Source: Nemertoderma westbladi
Lineage: Eukaryota > Xenacoelomorpha > Nemertodermatida > Nemertodermatidae
Direction of reading: 5' to 3'
DNA: 31,346 nucleotides
Assembly (NCBI GenBank): GCA_032718475.1
Contig: JAUCBJ010000043.1
Span: 1-31,346 of the forward strand
The position numbers and the translations under genes were made by a program. Positions 1 through 11,311 of the stretch are shown here, piece after piece; position 1 is the stretch's first letter; each line of letters opens with the position of its first letter. The notes beneath the pieces are model-generated. The model saw only the letters and a program-made list of their open reading frames with translations. It searched no databases and had not been told where the DNA came from.

Positions 1-978
1 CATATATGTGGATTATAATTAAGCCATATCGTTGCGAGTAGTTTAAGTCATAACTCTGTTTATGTAGATAAAGCGCCACGTCCTAAAGGAACTGTTAATA
101 TTACCGAAGGTGAATAATATTGTCAGAGATTATATAATACTGTCAGTCGAATAATACATTAGGCTTACATAGCAATAAAAATTAAACCGTCGAACCCAAT
201 CTCCCGGGAATATCCAGCGGGTGAATGGTCGCGCACGGATTGGTTTCGACTAGTGTAGTGAATCAAATACTTGTCATAGACTAAAAAGCAGATTTATTAT
301 CTAGAAGACATTCTAATTTGGCGGGTTAAACTGCCAAAGGTCTGAAAGCGCGAACAATAGGCCTGCCTACTAGACACTATTAACCGCACACTATAAAGGT
401 AAACAAAATCCTTATCGCATTTCCAGCTGCAGTGAGTGACAGTTCGCGGCTAACTACAGAGAGTTTCCAGATTACTAAGCGTTTCAAAAGTATTCAATTG
501 TATCCTTTGGCGAAAAAATTTTGGTTGTTGCCAATTCAATTATGTTCAATTATGTTCAATTGTCCCGTTCAACAACATTACATTACACTGGTACACATTT
601 GATAAAATGTGTTCACAATTGTACAAATCTGCGTTTTCTGGTGGCCTGTACTGTACTGCTATCAATGTGAAATATCAACGGAAGGTGTAAAGTAAATTAC
701 ACCGTACAACAAGGGATAAACTAAATTTTACATAATAATAAATCAATAATTAATATATTACTTATAAAGCAGATACTGTAGATTCAGTCTGAAAATGTGC
801 TTAATTAAACGGTTATTTTAGGTGTTTCTTAAAAACATAAATGTTCGTGGAGTTGGTTCAGAGAGTTCTTGTGGCAACAGTGAATTCTAAACCACCCCAA
901 GCGTTACATCATCACCCACAACCCACAGTTTAAATGGGCCTATAATATACAGGTGTACAATAGATAATGGTTACTTAC
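1..978. other. P450 intron 5 or downstream sequence, no gene seen
   Basis: AT-rich sequence with no convincing exon on either strand. I looked for the I-helix, ExxR and heme-cysteine motifs on the minus strand and saw none. Small direct repeats of TTATGTTCAA lie near 540-560. A short (GGAC)4 run at about 1205-1220 sits just beyond this stretch, in intron 4. Confidence 0.4.
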
Positions 979-1118
979 CCCGATAAAATCTTTAGAAGTT
1001 TCCCTTTTACTAAGAATGTCGTTAATTAAGTTACTGAAGAATTCTTTCGAGTTTTTCGGTAATAATGAAAATAACTTAAGCTTCGATAATATGGGAGTAC
1101 AGGCATTTGGGAACATCA
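979..1118 (-). CDS. P450 exon 5
   Basis: 140 nt with acceptor TTTTAG after a T-rich tract and donor GTAAGT at 978-973. With the single C left over from exon 4 it reads LMFPNACTPILSKLKLFSLL and onward to KRETSKDFIG. This is the F-G region of CYP3 proteins and is absent from the duplicated copy. It is the last exon I can find before the window edge. Confidence 0.78.
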
Positions 1119-4100
1119 CTAAAACATTAAAAAAATTAATATAAGGAGAGGAACATTGGAGCGAGCCGTTACTGAAATATTCACGTTCAAACATTAGGGC
1201 AGTCGGACGGACGGACGGACAAACAAGCGGACAATGCCGGTTTGGCCGGAACTAAAAACGGAATGTTAGCTAAAGTCTCACAGACGTCGTAGCTCACCCC
1301 AAATAGTAACTAAATAAACTTAAAATATGTCCGTCCTATTATAGTACTGTTGCTATAAAATAATTCAACTCACGGATAAGAAGGATCACGGGGTTGAAAA
1401 AGTTGGTGAAGAAAGCCTTCTTAACGTGGTAGAGAAATTGGTCATCCTTGTCCCCTGAAGAGTCAACTCTAACGCTAAATCCGCATTCCGCAATAACGTT
1501 GATACTGAATCCACCAAATAAATCTTTAAGCTCGACCGCCTCCCCCGTAGCAGCTGCCTTGGCGATAATTGTGTTGAGATTGACGGCGCAGTGGTCCACC
1601 AAAGAAATCATCTACAAAGTAATCGGCAGGTAGGGGGTGAAAATTACTCCTAAAAATAAAACTGTAACTTCTTCTATTGACTTTGTTTATTGTTTTGGTT
1701 AGATTAACGTGCCAGTACCGAGTGCCAGTTAAATAACTGGGAGCAAATCTTGGGATAGGAGTAGCGCCTACCCTCGGGTAGCAGCTATCGAAAGAGGAGC
1801 CTTCGGGTCGCCTCCGGCTTCGGCTGACTGTTTGCTTATTTGAACGTGCCAGTGTATAAAACCTGCTACTTCCCCTTAATATATAAAATAACATTGAGGT
1901 TAGATATCAATTCCAACAACTACCGATCTGTTTCAGATTTTTCCAATAACTACCGACCTGTTTCAGCTTATTTCCGCTCATAATTGGTGTCAACGTTGTT
2001 CTCAAACGGTGCCATTGTTCATCCTTCGCTGCAGTTAGCATGCTCTGTAAACGAGTGTCTCCATCCTCGAAGCGCTACAATAATGAAAGTAATTCCATAA
2101 CATTACGAAATTTTTAACAAACGTGAATTTTATATATGATGGACGAATTTGAACTCGGATTTGAAAAAACAATTAATTTATAAAATAGTTTATATATAAG
2201 ATAAATATTTATTATAATAATATTTATAAAATTAATTATAATATGCCGGGTTAACTAAATAAATAATTAATTAAATAGGGTATTCCATATTATCCCAGAA
2301 TGCTGCCAATAACTTTCGCTAACCGACAAGGACCTACAGTATATGAGTTGGGGTGCGTCTGTGAGTGTCAAACGCGCTGTATAAACTGAAGTAGGCCTAC
2401 CGCACCGGTAGCCGTACCAACTCACCCGTCTGTTAGTAAATTTAGAGAATTCTTTGATACAAATGGCCTTAATTAACTCCGGATCCGAAGTAACCAACAT
2501 GCTGAAAGCGCCTTCGTATATCCTGAAACGATCGCGATGGAAATAATAATATAAACAAATATGACATTTTATTGGCGGCCTAAGACGAGGAATAGCCTGA
2601 GTCGAAGTTTTGACCCATCGATTTATTGTTATTACTACTAATTATTAATTATATTCAGTCACAACAAAATAATCAACATAAGTAACAAAATCGCAACAAA
2701 ATATTCAATTCAAATTATTTTAGATTCACAGTAATTTAATATTCCACAATATATATCGAATTAGAGTTGCTTTAGAGAGATCACTAGTTCACATTCTATA
2801 TTCCTGCTATGCATAATGATTATTCCAGCCCCAATCTTCCTCCCTGATACTTTAGTAAGCAGTCGTTGGTAGGTGTTTAGTTTTTTCGACTTCATCACAG
2901 TATTTAGTGTCAATAATAACTTTAGACAACTGGGAAAAGGGGGAAAACTAGAGGCAAATCCCATCTTGGTGAATTAATATCCCGCCAAATGTTAAATTCT
3001 CAATTTAGAGAAAGGAGCAGGTTACAGTGGCACGTTATTTTAACAAAAACAATAAACTAAACACAATAGAATAGGTTACAATTTTATTTTTGAGAGTAAG
3101 CAGCTGTTATTTGCGTCGAAACACCCCTGGAGAGGGATGATGGATAGAAAGGGCCATGAAAATTAAAACGTTGTAATAAGTTGTATTTGAAATATATTTC
3201 TCAAAAAGAAAGCACCACCATGCTCCAAAAGCAAGAATCCTGCACACACACATTCTCTATTTAGAAGATTGTGAACAGATTGATTTTAGAAACTTTGGCA
3301 GTTCATGGACTACATTGTTCTGCTGGTTAATAATAACTGACAACTTGATAATATAGACAGCATGTTTTGTAATTCATAAATACAGTATAATGTTTGTGGC
3401 AGTTGCGGTTCAAGTGCACCACCATTTTACCCATACCGGTACTGTAAATCTACCATGTGTAAGGTGCTTCCACGCAACGTGCTTCAAAATGAATCATGAA
3501 TTTGGAACAGGGGTTGTTCAGAAGTTCCTAAGCTAGAAGGTATTGACAGTCCATGTAATAACCTTTTTTACTTTGACTATAAGTCGAATCGGACTAGGGA
3601 AAAAAGGGTTCGCTGTTTTCTTACAAACGTAACACGTAAAACGTGTGACAATGTATTCCAAATATTCCGTTTAGCAACTTTTATGAGAAAAATGCCTCAG
3701 TAATAAACCATGTAATTTTCATTTCTTATCCCTTATGAAGTAAGTTTTGGTGAACGTTTTCATAATATTTTTAATACTTGAATTGAATAGAAACGAAATA
3801 TAAAAGGTTTTTATTACAAATTTGTAACATTACTCAACGCCGTTAGTATTAACAGCGAGTTGATATTTAGCACTTTACAACTTTAGAGGACATTACAGCA
3901 TTGTATTGCCCTGTATATTTAGTATTGTATTTGGTGTTATTGTTTACGTGGTAACCCATGACGGCGTTAAGTAATGTCCACTAAGGGGACATTACTTAAC
4001 GCCGTCATTGGATACCACGTAAACAATAGGTGGAAATTTGCCTGACAGCCAGATAGGCCTATAGCATTACCTACCGGTATGCGGGGTGTAGATATTAATA

Positions 4101-4717
4101 ACCAGTACGGCCTAGATATATTATTCTAACATGGCTCCTGGCTCCAAACGCCACCATAAATATTAGCTAACTTATTAATAACATAATTTATGTCATTTTT
4201 ACATTTATTTATACAGCAACTAATATAATTTGTGCAGTTTCTATCACTTATAATGTATATGTACAATCATTTAGTAATGTTAAAATTTTGGAATAAAACT
4301 ACATACATACTTGTTGCAAAGTACTTTACAGTGTTCTGATCCTCGTGGCTTTATTTTCACTCACTCACTAACGTTCGTTCATGTAACAAATCCACTCGGA
4401 TCATCACACTGTAAAGTTCTACTTTACTTACAAGTATGTAGATAGTTATTATATATAAAATACAGAGACACCGTTTTCGGAGGGATAAACACTTTCTATA
4501 TCGTTTAGGTAACTAACCCGAATGTTTTGCCGTATTTCTTAGTGCATTTCATATCGAATTCGTGCATCCCTCTACCATATGATAAAATATTCCCAAACAA
4601 AGGTAAAGGCCGTGGGCCAGGGATCCCTAATTCTGAGAATAATCGTTGCTTCCTCCACGACCAGCTAACAAGTAAAAAACAAATATCAATTAATAGCAAA
4701 ATTACAACAAAAAACAT
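979..4717 (-). CDS. CYP3-clan cytochrome P450, exons 1-5 (3' part outside window)
   Basis: Microsomal monooxygenase of the CYP3 type (family knowledge: NADPH-dependent oxidation of lipophilic substrates at the ER membrane). Five exons join in phase on the minus strand: 4717-4518, 2522-2426, 2074-1958, 1611-1374 and 1118-979, giving 264 codons. The start shows a hydrophobic anchor (residues 1-19) followed by the proline-rich hinge GIPGPRPLPLFGN. The junction of exons 1 and 2 rebuilds KTFG-IYEG, followed by SDPELIKAI and FTNRR. Exon 3 has AAKDEQWHRLR, the C-helix motif that contacts a heme propionate. Exon 4 has LKDLFGGFSINVIAECGF. All donors are GT and all acceptors AG. The oxygen-binding helix, ExxR and the heme cysteine are not in the window; I found none of them between 1 and 978, so the gene should continue off the left edge. 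CYP3-clan assignment is firm, subfamily is not. Confidence 0.88.
1374..1611 (-). CDS. P450 exon 4
   Basis: 238 nt starting at an ATG that directly follows the acceptor TTTGTAG; this ATG is internal to the protein. The donor is GTGAGT at 1373-1368. The exon encodes the D-F helix region (VELKDLFGGFSINVIAECGF, then FFTNFFNPVILLI). The left breakpoint of the 6.7-kb duplication lies inside this exon at 1447/1448. Confidence 0.85.
1958..2074 (-). CDS. P450 exon 3 (C-helix WxxxR)
   Basis: 117 nt, 39 codons, phase 0 at both ends. The acceptor is ATTGTAG and the donor CAG|GTCGGT. It encodes RFEDGDTRLQSMLTAAKDEQ followed by WHRLRTTLTPIMSGNKLKQ. WHRLR is the conserved P450 C-helix motif. About 30 bp containing the end of this exon and the donor are imperfectly repeated just downstream (1920-1966), so a second donor-like site exists in the intron. 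Confidence 0.82.
2426..2522 (-). CDS. P450 exon 2
   Basis: 97 nt, with acceptor TTTCAG immediately upstream and donor GTGAGT at 2425-2420. It encodes IYEGAFSMLVTSDPELIKAI and then KEFSKFTNRR, the typical CYP3 stretch before the B helix. An in-frame ATG lies inside the exon but is not a start; the reading begins 22 nt upstream at the acceptor. Confidence 0.85.
2950..3145 (+). repeat. Dispersed repeat 'C' (homopolymer-associated family), P450 intron 1
   Basis: Runs from GCAAATCCCATCTTGG to CTGGAGAGGGATGA. The same series of blocks recurs in reverse orientation at 5086-5240, partly at 1625-1715 (minus) and at 15745-15893 (plus). Shared blocks include AACAATAAAC, AGGTTACARTTTTATT and AGCTGTTATTTGCGTCG. 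The duplicate is at about 9744-9939. Confidence 0.6.
3818..4450 (+). repeat. Foldback-rich repeat 'H', P450 intron 1
   Basis: About 630 bp, also found in reverse orientation at 24345-26275, where a LINE interrupts it, and duplicated at about 10612-11244. It contains two large inverted repeats. The first has 41-bp arms (3939-3979 and 3987-4027, about 39 matches, 7-nt loop). The second has arms of about 50 bp at 4302-4352 and 4386-4441. It has no coding capacity of its own. It resembles a foldback or MITE-type nonautonomous element, but its ends are not certain. Confidence 0.65.
3939..4027. repeat. 41-bp-arm hairpin
   Basis: The left arm begins ATTGTTTACGTGGTAACC and ends AAGTAATGTCC. The right arm is its near-perfect reverse complement after a 7-nt spacer (3980-3986). 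Only two arm positions differ. The equivalent in copy 2 is about 10733-10821. Confidence 0.85.
4518..4717 (-). CDS. P450 exon 1: membrane anchor and proline hinge
   Basis: The exon begins at the ATG at 4717 and runs 200 nt (66 codons plus 2 nt). Residues 1-19 are hydrophobic (start MFFVVILLLIDICFLLVSW) and a basic stretch WRKQR follows, the usual signal-anchor arrangement of microsomal P450s. The donor is GTTAGT at 4517-4512. Reading on past it would give LVT then a stop, so the splice is preferred. Phase 2 matches the acceptor of exon 2. Confidence 0.85.
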
Positions 4718-6702
4718 TGCTCATATACAAAATTAATTCCACGAAAATAATATTCATAAAAAAGCTATATGGTGATGTAGGTGCAAGGATTAGCTAAAGT
4801 ACTATTAAAGTATTGAATTTTTCTGATGACTCCCAGAGAGGGTGTTTACCTTTTGACGAGGTCATCGAAAGCAAAAATAACTATTATTTTTTATATGTAA
4901 TTTTATTCGTAAAATTGCTTGACCCCTTGGTAGAGAACTCGTTTCAGTTTTACGAAGGGCTGTATGATAACTGACGATGGTTCTTTGCGACAAACTGTCA
5001 ATAATAGTGCGAACTGTCGTACTTCAGTTCGAAATAAATCTTATACTGTCACACGCTGAGATAGGGCGGGGGGGGGGGGGGGGGGACTGGACGCCATAAA
5101 ATTCATCCCTCTCCAAACGAAAATTACAGCTGATTACTCCTAGAATTAAAACTGTAACCTGTTCTATTGTGTTTAAGTTATTGTTTTGGTTTGAACATTG
5201 AGGCGGGATATTAATTCGCCAAGATGGGATTTGCGTACAGTCCCCCCCCCCCCCCCCCCCCCCCTGTCTCCGTACGAAAGGAAATATTCAATCAATAAAT
5301 TGTATAAAGTAGATTTAAACTACATAGTAAAATAAAGTTTATATAATTAGGTAGGATACAAACTTACAAGATCAAAGAAGTAAAAAACACGAACCCCAAC
5401 AAACAAATATCAACAAAGATTGTCCACAACATGTTGAAAAATTAAACATTCCAAGTAAACAATTATTATAGTAAATTCATTAATTTCCATATCGGTATTT
5501 TATAGAGTACTTATATTTTTTCATAGCAAAATAAAAATACTAATAATACTTGAACAGTTGTTATTAGTCCATCTCCAGAATACTAATTAATAAATACATT
5601 TATATTTAATAAGTAAGATAGAAGGATATAATTACCATTATAGCTATAAAACAAATTATGCCAGAAAAATGATAATAATGCTATATGTATTCTACCAATA
5701 AGGTTGCCCATTAATCTATCCAGTTCTATTATCGTATTGGTTTTAGAGTTTGATAACCTGTTATCATAATATTGGCAGCAATAATATTATCATATTATTG
5801 GCATAATATTGACATAATAATTCGGAATTTTAATGTTTGGCTAATAAGAATGGATGGTAAAATTGAATGCAAAGATCTGAAGATGATTGATAGCTCTGCA
5901 TATTAATTGGTAAAACTGTACGGCATTTTGCCGAATTTAGAATAATTTTATATTATAGAATATATCACCATTACTTAACGGCGTTACTATTATCAGTGAT
6001 ATGAAGCCATTATAAATAGAGTTGAAACAGAGACTTGTCACTGATCTTTGGATTCTCCGGGCTATGTTTGAGAGAGGGCTGTTGCGCTGTCAGTCAGAGA
6101 GGTACAGTCACAGCCTGTGGGGTAAGGATTTACCTCTGGGACCTGTTTTAGGCAAAATGCACTAGCTGTGTAGGCCCACCAGTACTGTGCACGGTACAAG
6201 ATCCGAAATTTAGCCTACATCTGTAAATAATACACGGTTTCGCGGTACAAGACCATAATTATAAATTAGACCACCATCTGTAAAATGCTCGCGCCTGAGT
6301 TCAGGAGTTGCACAGATGTCAGGATGTGCTGATTCTATATCATGCACTAGGTCTAACGGATTCTGGTAGCCTGGAACTAGACCACTACAAAAACTGATGC
6401 GACAGAGCGAGGTGCCATTAGCCTAACATTTCTCGGAGGCTGGTCCGATAACACTCAACGCATTGTTTGGTTGGACATTGACATTACCGGTATTGCATTA
6501 CAGTGTACATTATTACATTCGGATTAGTATGGATTGAGAAATTGGATATATTTCTGTATTTGGACGTCAATGGATGGATAGGTTTGGTTTGAGAAACTAA
6601 TATCACGTAGGCCTACCAAATCATATCTTTGCGTTAATTATTACTAGATCCACTGGCCCCCAGCCACCTTCAACAAACCTTCATTGCCGGGGGATAATAA
6701 CA
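4718..6702. other. P450 5' flank, no gene seen
   Basis: Upstream of P450 exon 1. It presumably includes the promoter and 5' UTR, but I cannot place a start site. Apart from the repeat C copy at 5068-5264, the sequence is AT-rich without open frames. A short block near 5966-6000 (CATTACTTAACGGCGTTA) resembles part of repeat H. No endonuclease domain for the LINE at 6703 is present, so that element is 5'-truncated. The same content recurs at 11512-13492. Confidence 0.4.
5068..5264 (-). repeat. Repeat 'C' copy bounded by G18 and C23 runs
   Basis: A run of 18 G (5068-5085) followed by ACTGG, about 156 bp of repeat C in reverse orientation, then ACAGT and a run of 23 C (5242-5264). The two ends are thus inverted: (G)n-ACT against AGT-(C)n. 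The duplicate at 11862-12054 has runs of 16 and 21. Confidence 0.65.
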
Positions 6703-8148
6703 ATGCTATATTTATTCTACCAATTAAACTGGTTAAGGCTGAATCACCAGCCGATCGCCTCAATGGTTGGAAGCCCCACTTTGAAAAGCTCCTCAATAAT
6801 GACAGGGTATTTATTGCCTGATAACTTTATAGAAGTAAAAGTGTCTGAGTCTGTACTCCCAGATATTCCCATTGGTGATATCTCCTTTGCAGAAGTGAAG
6901 GCTGCTGCAAAGAGCATTAAGACCAATCGTGCCAGTGGAGTAGATGGTGTTCCCCCTGAGGTCTTTAAACTACCTGAGTGTTTAAAGCTCATCTATCCCA
7001 TCATAGTAGACATGTACTGTACAACAAGAGTCCCACAAGAAATGAAAACAAATAAGTTGGTGCCAGTTCCCAAGAAGGGCAACCTAACACTCTATGGTTC
7101 TTTTCGGGGAATCTCATTGATCTCGATTGCTGCAAAGCTATACAATAGAATTCTATTAAATCGCATCAGGGATCCCATTGAGGAACTGCTCCGTGGAAAT
7201 CAGAATGGGTTCCGTAAAGGTCGTGGGACCATGGAGCCCATTTTGGCACTTAGAAGGATAATTGAAGAGTTATCAAAAAAGAAAGACAGGCATCTGGCTG
7301 TTATCTTTGTTGACTTCTTCAAGGCCTTTGATTCAGTCTCTCGCTCACGTATGTTCAGCATACTTTCATTATATGGGATTCCTGATGAAATTATTGCAGC
7401 AATCAGATCAGTATACGATGGTTCGACAACATTTGTGTCTACTGTTGATGGTGACACAGAACAATTTGAAGTGTTATGGGGCGTCCTCCAGGGAGACACA
7501 CTTGCACCATTCTTGTTCATAATTGTTGTTGACTATGTTCTACGCATGTCCTTAGATCATCATAATGGTGATGGGGTGATGATAATTCCACCTACTGGCT
7601 CCAGAAGTCGAGGAAATCCTGCCAAGTACCTAACTGATCTAGACTTTGCTGATGACTTAGGAGTACTCTCAGAATCACTAGAGGGAGCCCAACGGCTCCT
7701 CAGCTCATTACAACATGCTGCTTCTAGTGTTGGTCTTTTTATTAACTCCAGAAAGACCAACATTTTGACAGTTAACTTTGAAAGTCCTCAGCAAGTCTCT
7801 GATCTGATGAGCATAAGCTCAAAAGATGGCATGCTTGAGCATGTGGATGACTTCTGTTACCAGGGATCATGGATCCGGAAGTCAGGTGAGGACCTTCGAA
7901 TACGTAAGGGAAAGGCATGGGCAGCCTGGAATAGGCTTTCCAGGATTTAGAAGTCACCGAGAATTAATCGGAAACTTAAGGTCCGGTTATTTAGAGCAGC
8001 AGTAGTTCCAGTACTCCTCTATGGGAGTCCATGCTGGGCTCTAACTGCTGAGGACACCAAATCTCTGGACGGCACATTCACAAGAATGCTACGCCGGGTT
8101 CATTGTGTCAAGTTCAATGCACACATCTCCAACCAGGCACTATATAAC
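6703..8148 (+). pseudogene. LINE reverse transcriptase, copy 1 (5' truncated, stop, 3' cut)
   Basis: Non-LTR retrotransposon ORF2 fragment. The RT domain has ASGVDGVPPE, LVPVPKKGN, QNGFRKGRGT, FVDFFKAFDS (catalytic Asp at residue 204), GVLQGDTLAP and FADD at residues 315-318. The C-terminal part (LYGSPCWALT) resembles RTE-like elements. The ORF ends at TAG 7948-7950, but the frame continues open beyond it; a related LINE at 24.7 kb has Trp at this place (IWKS), so the stop is probably a TGG-to-TAG change. The first 31 or so codons are out of frame: the pre-RT motif RLNGWKPHFEKLLN is read in another frame at 6753-6800. There is no endonuclease domain. The 3' end is cut at 8148 by the duplication. 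Clade placement is tentative. Confidence 0.85.
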
Positions 8149-8312
8149 TTGTCCCCTGAAGAGTCAACTCTAACGCTAAATCCGCATTCCGCAATAACGT
8201 TGATACTGAATCCACCAAATAAATCTTTAAGCTCGACCACCTCCCCCGTAGCAGCTGCCTTGGCGATAATTGTGTTGAGATTGACGGCGCAGTGGTCCAC
8301 CAAAGAAATCAT
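8149..8312 (-). pseudogene. Truncated duplicate of P450 exon 4
   Basis: Only the first 164 nt of the 238-nt exon are present. The cut at 8148/8149 is the duplication junction, and the normal donor is lost. Confidence 0.85.
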
Positions 8313-8655
8313 CTACAAAGTAATCGGCAGATAGGGGGTGAAAATTACTCCTAAAAATAAACCGGTAACTTCTTCTATTGACTTTGTTTATTGTTTTGGT
8401 TAGATTAACGTGCCAGTACCGAGTGCCAGTTAAATAACTGGTAGCAAATCTTGGGATAGGAGTAGCGCCTACCCTCGGGTAGCAGCTATCGAAAGAGGAG
8501 TCTTCGGGTCGCCTCCGGCTTTGGCCGACTGTTTGCTTTTTTAAACGTGGCCGTGTATAAAACCTGCTACTTCCCCTTAATATATAAAATAACATTGAAG
8601 TTAGATATCAATTCCAACTACCGACCTGTTTCAGTTTTTTCCAATAACTACCGAC

Positions 8656-8772
8656 CTGTTTCAGCTTATTTCCGCTCATAATTGGTGTCAACGTTGTTCT
8701 CAAACGGTGCCATTGTTCATCCTTCGCTGCAGTTAGCATGCTCTGTAAACGAGTGTCTCCATCCTCGAAGCG
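8656..8772 (-). pseudogene. Duplicate of P450 exon 3
   Basis: Same 117-nt exon as 1958-2074, with acceptor and donor kept. Confidence 0.8.
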
Positions 8773-9123
8773 CTACAATAATGAAAGTAAATCCATAACA
8801 ATACGAAATTTTTAACAAACGTGAATTTTATATATGATGGACGAATTTGAACTCGGATTTGAAAAAACAATTAATTTATAAAATAGTTTATATATAAGAT
8901 AAATATTTATTATAATAATATTTATAAAATTAATTATAATATACCGGGTTAACTAAATAAATAATTAATTAAATAGGGTATTCCATATTATCCCAGAATG
9001 CTGCCAATAACTTTCGCTAGCCGACAAGGACCTACAGTATATGAGTTGGGGTGCGTCTGTGAGTGTCAAACGCGCTGTATAAACTGAAGTAGGCCTACCG
9101 CACCGGTAGCCGTACCAACTCAC

Positions 9124-9220
9124 CCGTCTGTTAGTAAATTTAGAGAATTCTTTGATACAAATGGCCTTAATTAACTCCGGATCCGAAGTAACCAACATGC
9201 TGAAAGCGCCTTCGTATATC
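9124..9220 (-). pseudogene. Duplicate of P450 exon 2
   Basis: Same 97-nt exon as 2426-2522, with both splice sites kept and the same encoded residues. Confidence 0.8.
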
Positions 9221-10611
9221 CTGAAACGATCGCGATGGAAATAATAATATAAACAAATATGACATTTTATTGGCGGCCTAAGACGAGGAATAGCGTGAGT
9301 CGAAGTTTTGACCCATCGATTTATTGTATTGTTCTAAATCCCAGATAGGTAACCCACCCCACACGGACATCAACAAATCTAAATGATTGTAATGCTAAGA
9401 GTAATAATCTAGTATTAATTATAATTACTACCAATTATTAATTATATTCAGTCACAACAAAAATAATCAACATAAGTAACAAAATCGCAACAAAATATTC
9501 AATTCAAATTATTTTAGATTCACAGTAATTTAATATTCCACAATATATATCGAATTAGAGTTGCTTTAGAGAGATCACTAGTTCACATTCTATATTCCTG
9601 CTATGCATAATGATTATTCCAGCCCCAATCTTCCTCCCTGATACTTTAGTAAGCAGTCGTTGGTAGGTGTTTAGTTTTTTCGACTTCATCACAGTATTTA
9701 GTGTCAATAATAACTTTAGACAACTGGGAAAAGGGGGAAAACTAGAGGCAAATCCCATCTTGGTGAATTAATATCCCGCCAAATGTTAAATTCTCAATTT
9801 AGAGAAAGGAGCAGGTTACAGTGGCACGTTATTTTAACAAAAACAATAAACTAAACACAATAGAATAGGTTACAATTTTATTTTTGAGAGTAAGCAGCTG
9901 TTATTTGCGTCGAAACACCCCTGGAGAGGAATGATGGATAGAAAGGGCCATGAAAATTAAAACGTTGTAATAAGTTGTATTTGAAATATATTTCTCAAAA
10001 AGAAAGCACCACCATGCTCCAAAAGCAAGAATCCTGCACACACACATTCTCTATTTAGAAGATTGTGAACAGATTGATTTTAGAAACTTTGGCAGTTCAT
10101 GGACTACATTGTTCTGCTGATTAATAATAACTGACAACTTGATAATATAGACAGCATGTTTTGTAATTCATAAATACAGTATAATGTTTGTGGCAGTTGC
10201 GGTTCAAGTGCACCACCATTTTACCCATACCGGTACTGTAAATCTACCATGTGTAAGGTGCTTCCACGCAACGTGCTTCAAAATGAATCATGAATTTGGA
10301 ACAGGGGTTGTTCAGAAGTTCCTAAGCTAGAAGGTATTGACAGTCCATGTAATAACCTTTTTTACTTTGACTATAAGTCGAATCGGACTAGGGAAAAAAG
10401 GGTTCGCTGTTTTCTTACAAACGTAACACGTAAAACGTGTGACAATGTATTCCAAATATTCCGTTTAGCAACTTTTATGAGAAAAATGCCTCAGTAATAA
10501 ACCATGTAATTTTCATTTCTTATCCCTTATGAAGTAAGTTTTGGTGAACGTTTTCATAATATTTTTAATACTTGAATTGAATAGAAACGAAATATAAAAG
10601 GTTTTTATTAC

Positions 10612-11244
10612 AAATTTGTAACATTACTCAACGCCGTTAGTATTAACAGCGAGTTGATATTTAGCACTTTACAACTTTAGAGGACATTACAGCATTGTAT
10701 TGCCCTGTATATTTAGTATTGTATTTGGTGTTATTGTTTACGTGGTAACCCATGACGGCGTTAAGTAATGTCCACTAAGGGGACATTACTTAACGCCGTC
10801 ATTGGATACCACGTAAACAATAGGTGGAAATTTGCCTGACAGCCAGATAGGCCTATAGCATTACCTACCGGTATGCGGGGTGTAGATATTAATAACCAGT
10901 ACGGCCTAGATATATTATTCTAACATGGCTCCTGGCTCCAAACGCCACCATAAATATTAGCTAACTTATTAATAACATAATTTATGTCATTTTTACATTT
11001 ATTTATACAGCAACTAATATAATTTGTGCAGTTTCTATCACTTATAATGTATATGTACAATCATTTAGTAATGTTAAAATTTTGGAATAAAACTACATAC
11101 ATACTTGTTGCAAAGTACTTTACAGTGTTCTGATCCTCGTGGCTTTATTTTCACTCACTCACTAACGTTCGTTCATGTAACAAATCCACTCGGATCATCA
11201 CACTGTAAAGTTCTACTTTACTTACAAGTATGTAGATAGTTATT
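10612..11244 (+). repeat. Duplicate of foldback repeat 'H'
   Basis: Carried along by the 6.7-kb duplication; essentially identical to 3818-4450. Confidence 0.65.
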
Positions 11245-11311
11245 ATATATAAAATACAGAGACACCGTTTTCGGAGGGATAAACACTTTCTATATCGTTT
11301 AGGTAACTAAC

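Larger units (their letters stand above)
1448..8148. repeat. Tandem duplication unit, copy 1 (6701 bp)
   Basis: Direct repeat of 8149-14938. It runs from inside P450 exon 4 to inside the 3' part of the LINE ORF. The end is exact: copy 1 breaks after TATATAAC at 8141-8148 and is followed by exon-4 sequence (TTGTCCCC), whereas copy 2 continues with LINE sequence. The junctions share only one C, so they show essentially no microhomology. Confidence 0.95.

Noticed and set aside
1526-1894. 122-codon minus-strand ORF, repeated at 8227-8595
   Set aside because: It overlaps P450 exon 4 in another frame and runs through intron 3. Its Arg/Ser-rich product has no recognisable domain; the P450 frame explains the locus.
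2761-2964. 67-codon minus-strand ORF, repeated at 9555-9758
   Set aside because: It lies in P450 intron 1 and its end is repeat C sequence. No match to any P450 segment.
4527-4736. Plus-strand ORF of 69 codons, repeated at 11321-11530
   Set aside because: Antisense shadow of P450 exon 1.
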